This document shows, piece by piece, positions 59,943-64,000 of a stretch of DNA of 64,000 bases. Within the stretch, counting starts at the first letter, position 1, and each line of letters begins with the position of its first letter. A program made the position numbers and the translations under genes. Origin of the DNA: Limanda limanda (Eukaryota > Chordata > Actinopteri > Pleuronectiformes > Pleuronectidae); the NCBI RefSeq assembly GCF_963576545.1, contig NC_083642.1, positions 7,888,901 to 7,952,900 on the forward strand. The letters are read 5' to 3'. Below the pieces are notes generated by a model that saw only the letters and a list, made by a program, of their open reading frames with translations, searched no databases and had not been told where the DNA came from.

Positions 59943-61659
59943 TGTCAAAGAAGGCGACGTGCATTTGTAGATTTAGTCGACAGAATAAAAGACCTGCTGT
60001 GCGTTGAAGAAGAGAAGCGACATGAGAATCTGAGAATCTGCATTGTTCATTATTGTATCATTTGCAAGCTGTGTGGCTGTGACGTATTAAAGTCTGCAGA
60101 AGAAAGATGCTTATGTAACCCCCAAGGACCATTCCTCCATGTTGTAAATGGGTCCCTATAAATCCTGTCTATTTATTATTTTACTTGCGCCCATTTCCCA
60201 AAGCGTTGCAGTTTTTATTTTCAAGCTGTGGCTGGAGCCGCAGAGATAAACTAGCTTTGACAAGAAATAAATACGTAAAGTTGACCAAATGTTTGCAGTG
60301 ATGGATTATAGTTTTCCAAAGCAGGTTCAAGCGAGTCCATTTTCAAACTGTTGTGGAACAAACTGTAGTCTGGAAGGAGGGAAATCTAAAATGACTTGTT
60401 TTGACTTGTGACTTGTGAACTATCCCTTTAAGCTGATGTAGTAACAGTTTTTAGCCTCAGCCTGAACTCTCTAAAAGCGACCCAGAGGCCGACAACAAGC
60501 TCCTCTTTACCCTGACAACAACCAGACTCTTGGGGCGTTTCCTTGGAAAGATTTTACCTAGGCCCGCCTTTCCTCTGGGTTCTACAGCCTGAAGCGACAG
60601 ATGGGAAGCACGGCCAACGCCAACACTTCCAGGCGGCTCCTGGGTCGGCACAACTGCTCTCCACGTCCCCGGCTCCTGAACCCTTTGCATTCTCCTGCGT
60701 TGACTTTACCCAAAGTTAAGTCACCTCCCGGTCACAGTGTTTATCCTCGTTTTGTTTGCTCCTCTCTCTCTCCCTTCTCAGGCAATTCTCTGCATTCCTC
60801 CTTCGTCTGCACCCCTAGTGCATCCCTCACATGAATCCCCATGGGCATGACAATCCTCATTATGTTTTCATGTCGTGCTCTCTCCTCCTCTTTCTATCTT
60901 TCCTCGCCTCGTCCTGATGCCCTTTGTTCTCCTTGCTCCCATGACATCCCCTTTTCACTCCCTTGTTCAGGAGCCCTGAACTTTAAAAAACAAAAGAAAG
61001 AGGCCAGAAAAAAAACTTGATGAAGAGAGCATATGTAGGGAAATTAAGGTCACAGAAAACTACTTCTACAGCCTCATAAATGCTTCCCACAACACCACTG
61101 TGATAAACACATGAACACACTCGGAGAGGATTAAATTAATATTTGCCCCACCGTGCTGAACGAGTGGTATTTAGTGCTGACCACCATCAAACACTGATTG
61201 AGGGGCTGAGTAAATGCATTACCTAGATCAGCAGGCGAATACTCTGAGCTCATAATGGGAAGTAATCCTGCGCAGGAAAGTCACATGTCAGCAGCAAGAC
61301 TGCCGAACACAGCAGGAGCTGCAGCTCTGGTGCAAATTTATCAAGCGTGTTTTAAAACAGGGAATTTAATAAACATTTGCTTCCGCCTCACATCCCTGCA
61401 GGTCAGACCCTCACATCATCATCAGGCGTGCAGCTTTAAAGACATGTTAAATCATCAGTGTCCCTCGTGTGACATTGCAGACATTACCTAAAACTCAGGA
61501 GAGCTCAGTAGTCAAGGTTCAATCTCAACGTGGCAACAAATTCAACTGAGGGTTGAAGGAAAATAGCAAATGAAAAGAATATTTAACCAGATTGGCCACC
61601 ACAGCCCAACAGTCGCCTTCAATTCAATCCAGCTGGACCAACATTAAAATACTTGTATC

Positions 61660-62000
61660 ACTCCACCAGGGAGGTTGTTTTCATCTGCATTAATTTGTTC
61701 TGTTTGTCTGCAGGATTGTGCAATAACTATTAAACTGATATACAAAACTTGGTGGAAGGATGTGGTGGGTCAGGAAAAACCCCATTGAACTTCAGTGCAG
61801 ATCTGGATCAAGGAGAAGGGAATCTTGTAGAAATAAATCTGGCATGTTTAAGGGACGGTTAAGTTATTTATGAATGTGTACAGTTTGGAAATCTATGTTG
61901 GAATATGTTGCGGAGGTATGCACTCTTTAAGTGTCAAGATCCATAAATTTGCTCCTATAGGAAATCATTAAAATGTCAAAAGAAAACTTCATATACAAGT
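61660..62000 (+). repeat. Interspersed repeat related to 33290-33650
   Basis: Contains CCACCAGGGAGGTTGTTTTC, AACTTGGTGGAAGGATGTGG and GTGCAGATCTGGATCAAGGA, a block frequent in teleost introns. It reads as the reverse complement of the copy downstream of gls2. Confidence 0.55.
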
Positions 62001-62179
62001 TTTGTTGTTATATAAAAAACAGTTTCATTCCCTGGGCCATCGGGACACTAACAAACAACCATAATAAGCTATAAACCTGCTCTCTACCTCATATAATGCT
62101 CTTGTTTTAGTCAATTTATTTTACTATTTATTCAAATGCAGTAAGCACATAATCATTTTATCTGGAACTTGTTAATTTT

Positions 62180-62300
62180 GCATTTTGTGGCTGCTGATGA
62201 AAGAATGTGTGTTTGGTGGTTGATGTTTTATAATGTACTAAACTGGACGATCACTGTTTATCTCATTGTATCCGGTACAATGACAATAAAGCTTCATGTT
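62180..62300 (+). repeat. Possible interspersed repeat tail
   Basis: Contains TATCTCATTGTATCCGGTAC and CAATGACAATAAAGCTTCAT, resembling the 3' tail of transcripts or retroelements common in fish. Assignment is weak. Confidence 0.3.
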
Positions 62301-64000
62301 ATATTCTGAATAGTTGTTGTGAAAAGGGGTGAAAACATAACCTCCTGGGCAGAGTCCAATGAGATGACCTTAATAAAGAGCACCAGACGAAAACCGTAAT
62401 AAAAAACATTAGCACTTTGTAGCATCTTGTTTTTGTTCACACACCTACTTTCCTAGATTGACCAAACAGGTTTCTCCTCTCAGGTTTCCTGTGGATATAA
62501 AAGAATAACGAGTTTGTTTTAGGCCATTAGAGGCGAAAACCTTTTGAGACCGGAGAAACAGACCCACACGGAGAGTGTTCAGGGGGAGTTTAGAGAGTTA
62601 TTAAGTGCAGGTGAAAGAAAGGCGAACACAGAAGGATGGGTTCAGTTTTTACCAGAAGAAATCAAAAAGCTTAAAATCATCTCGGACATGAGAGCGACGG
62701 CCCGATTGATCTTCTCTGATCACTGAGAGACGAAACATCTCCACTTGTATTCACTAAATGAATACGCTTTCTTTCCAGTGTTCCTCTTGAGTGTGAGGTC
62801 CATGTGAATCCCTCGAACTCATCCTAAAGCTGCAAGGCACATTTCAAAGGCTGGAAAGCCACACAGCATCTCCATGACTCCGGCTGGTTTCTAGACGGAT
62901 CAGTAATGCTGCTCGAACACGCTCTATTTGCCCGGGCCTGAGAGGGGGAAACGCTTTTTATGAAGACATTTCGGACTCAGGGGGGGGGGGGGCACAGCAG
63001 GGCTGAAAATAGCCCGGGTTGGCTGCACTGCTCTGCCCATGGTTTATTTATCCTGAGGAATAGTGCAGGTGACTCGAGGGCCGGGCTGTGTGTGGGTTGG
63101 AGGCAGGCTGGCACAGGCTCGCTGTGACTCAGACTGCTGGATGGAGTTTGGGAGGAGGAGACTGAGCAGGAGTGATGCCGCAGCTCCGGCTGCCGAGCTC
63201 CTCTGGACTCGCCTGACCCCAAGCAGGAGGGATGTGTGTTTCCAGAGGTGGAGGAGACACAAAGGCCTCAGATGTAAAACTGGGAAGTCAATGGAGGAAA
63301 TGAATTAAACACAGGTACATTTACTCATGTGCCATACTAGCATTATTCTGAAGTACGTCCATCTTAAATTTTTACTCGATAACATTTCTGTGGCATATAT
63401 TGATAACATGTATTTTCTTTTTTGACAGCTTCATTTGCAAGTTCAGTTTCAGATCCAGCATCAACATTAAAATAACTATAGTGCACAGTCCGTTCTGAAC
63501 CTGTTCATTCTTCTTCATTCTACTCAGTAATATGTTTTATTTTAGGTTAGAATTTATATTTTAGGTGAGTATTTTTATTTTATTACTTCACTTTATTTTA
63601 GTTTCTTTATTATATTTATTTTTCTGGCTTGTGTAGTTTTCTTTTTTAATATTTTTGAGCACAGTTGGAGGGAGCATGTGACCCAAGACTTTAATTGCCA
63701 GCGTCTGCTGCGTGTACTTGTGTGCACATGACAAATAAAGTCTTGAAGTACTCCTTGAAGAACTTGAAGTCTGTTTGAAATGGGCTGTTTGTTTGGTGAG
63801 CCAAATGTAAAAATTCCCAAAATGGTTCCCTGAGCACAAACAACCCTGAGACAGTGAAACTAGTTTTGCTAATCACCTACAAATCTATTTGGAACTAACA
63901 AGGGACAGATATCAGCTCAACAATAATATCAACAGAACCATGTACTGGAATCATGTTATAGCAGCAGGACGTGTAATATAACTGAAGAATGAGGAGAGGT

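Larger units (their letters stand above)
59943..64000. other. Probable asic1 intron or intergenic DNA, right edge
   Basis: No exon with recognisable homology. It includes interspersed repeats at about 61,660–62,000 and 62,180–62,290, a 12-base poly-G near 62,980, and an AT-rich right end. Confidence 0.45.

Overview
The window is vertebrate nuclear DNA from a teleost fish, probably a percomorph. The genes carry GT–AG introns. They match type II collagen, liver-type glutaminase, SPRYD4 and an acid-sensing ion channel. The intergenic DNA is full of fish-type interspersed repeats, (TG)n tracts and DNA transposons.

Layout. (1) 1–3.7 kb, minus strand: the 5' end of col2a1 (signal-peptide exon, von Willebrand type C exon, a 17-bp exon and a 33-bp collagenous exon); the rest of the gene lies left of the window. 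(2) 3.7–9.5 kb: upstream and intergenic DNA with microsatellites and no gene I can support. (3) 9,511–20,505: one complete ~11.0-kb DNA transposon, flanked by a perfect 7-bp direct repeat. It has ~1.6–2.0-kb terminal inverted repeats built from arrays of a 21-bp unit. Inside are two convergent intron-containing genes: a HECT-type E3 ubiquitin-ligase-like protein (+) and an integrase-core DD(38)E transposase (-). (4) 21.4–33.0 kb, plus strand: complete 18-exon gls2 (611 aa), with a hAT-type MITE and a dead LINE reverse-transcriptase fragment in intron 3. (5) 34.9–36.7 kb, minus strand: complete two-exon spryd4 (222 aa), tail to tail with gls2, the poly(A) signals of the two genes only ~30 bp apart. 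(6) 40.4–45.5 kb, plus strand: the first two coding exons of an asic1-like channel gene; no later exon is found to the right edge. (7) 51,912–59,938: a young, complete but apparently non-autonomous LTR retroelement in minus orientation, with two 2,453-bp LTRs, a tRNA-Met primer-binding site, a polypurine tract, a CATG target duplication and no visible reverse transcriptase. (8) 59.9–64 kb: probable asic1 intron or intergenic DNA with repeats.

The host genes are ordinary: cartilage matrix, mitochondrial glutamine breakdown, a probable mitochondrial SPRY protein and a proton-gated channel. Nearly all the novelty is in the mobile DNA. The HECT-carrying transposon is the strongest candidate for an underdescribed system: a self-mobilising element with its own ubiquitin-ligase-like factor and very large palindromic subterminal arrays. 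Exon coordinates were assembled by eye from reading-frame continuity and splice sites, not from transcripts.
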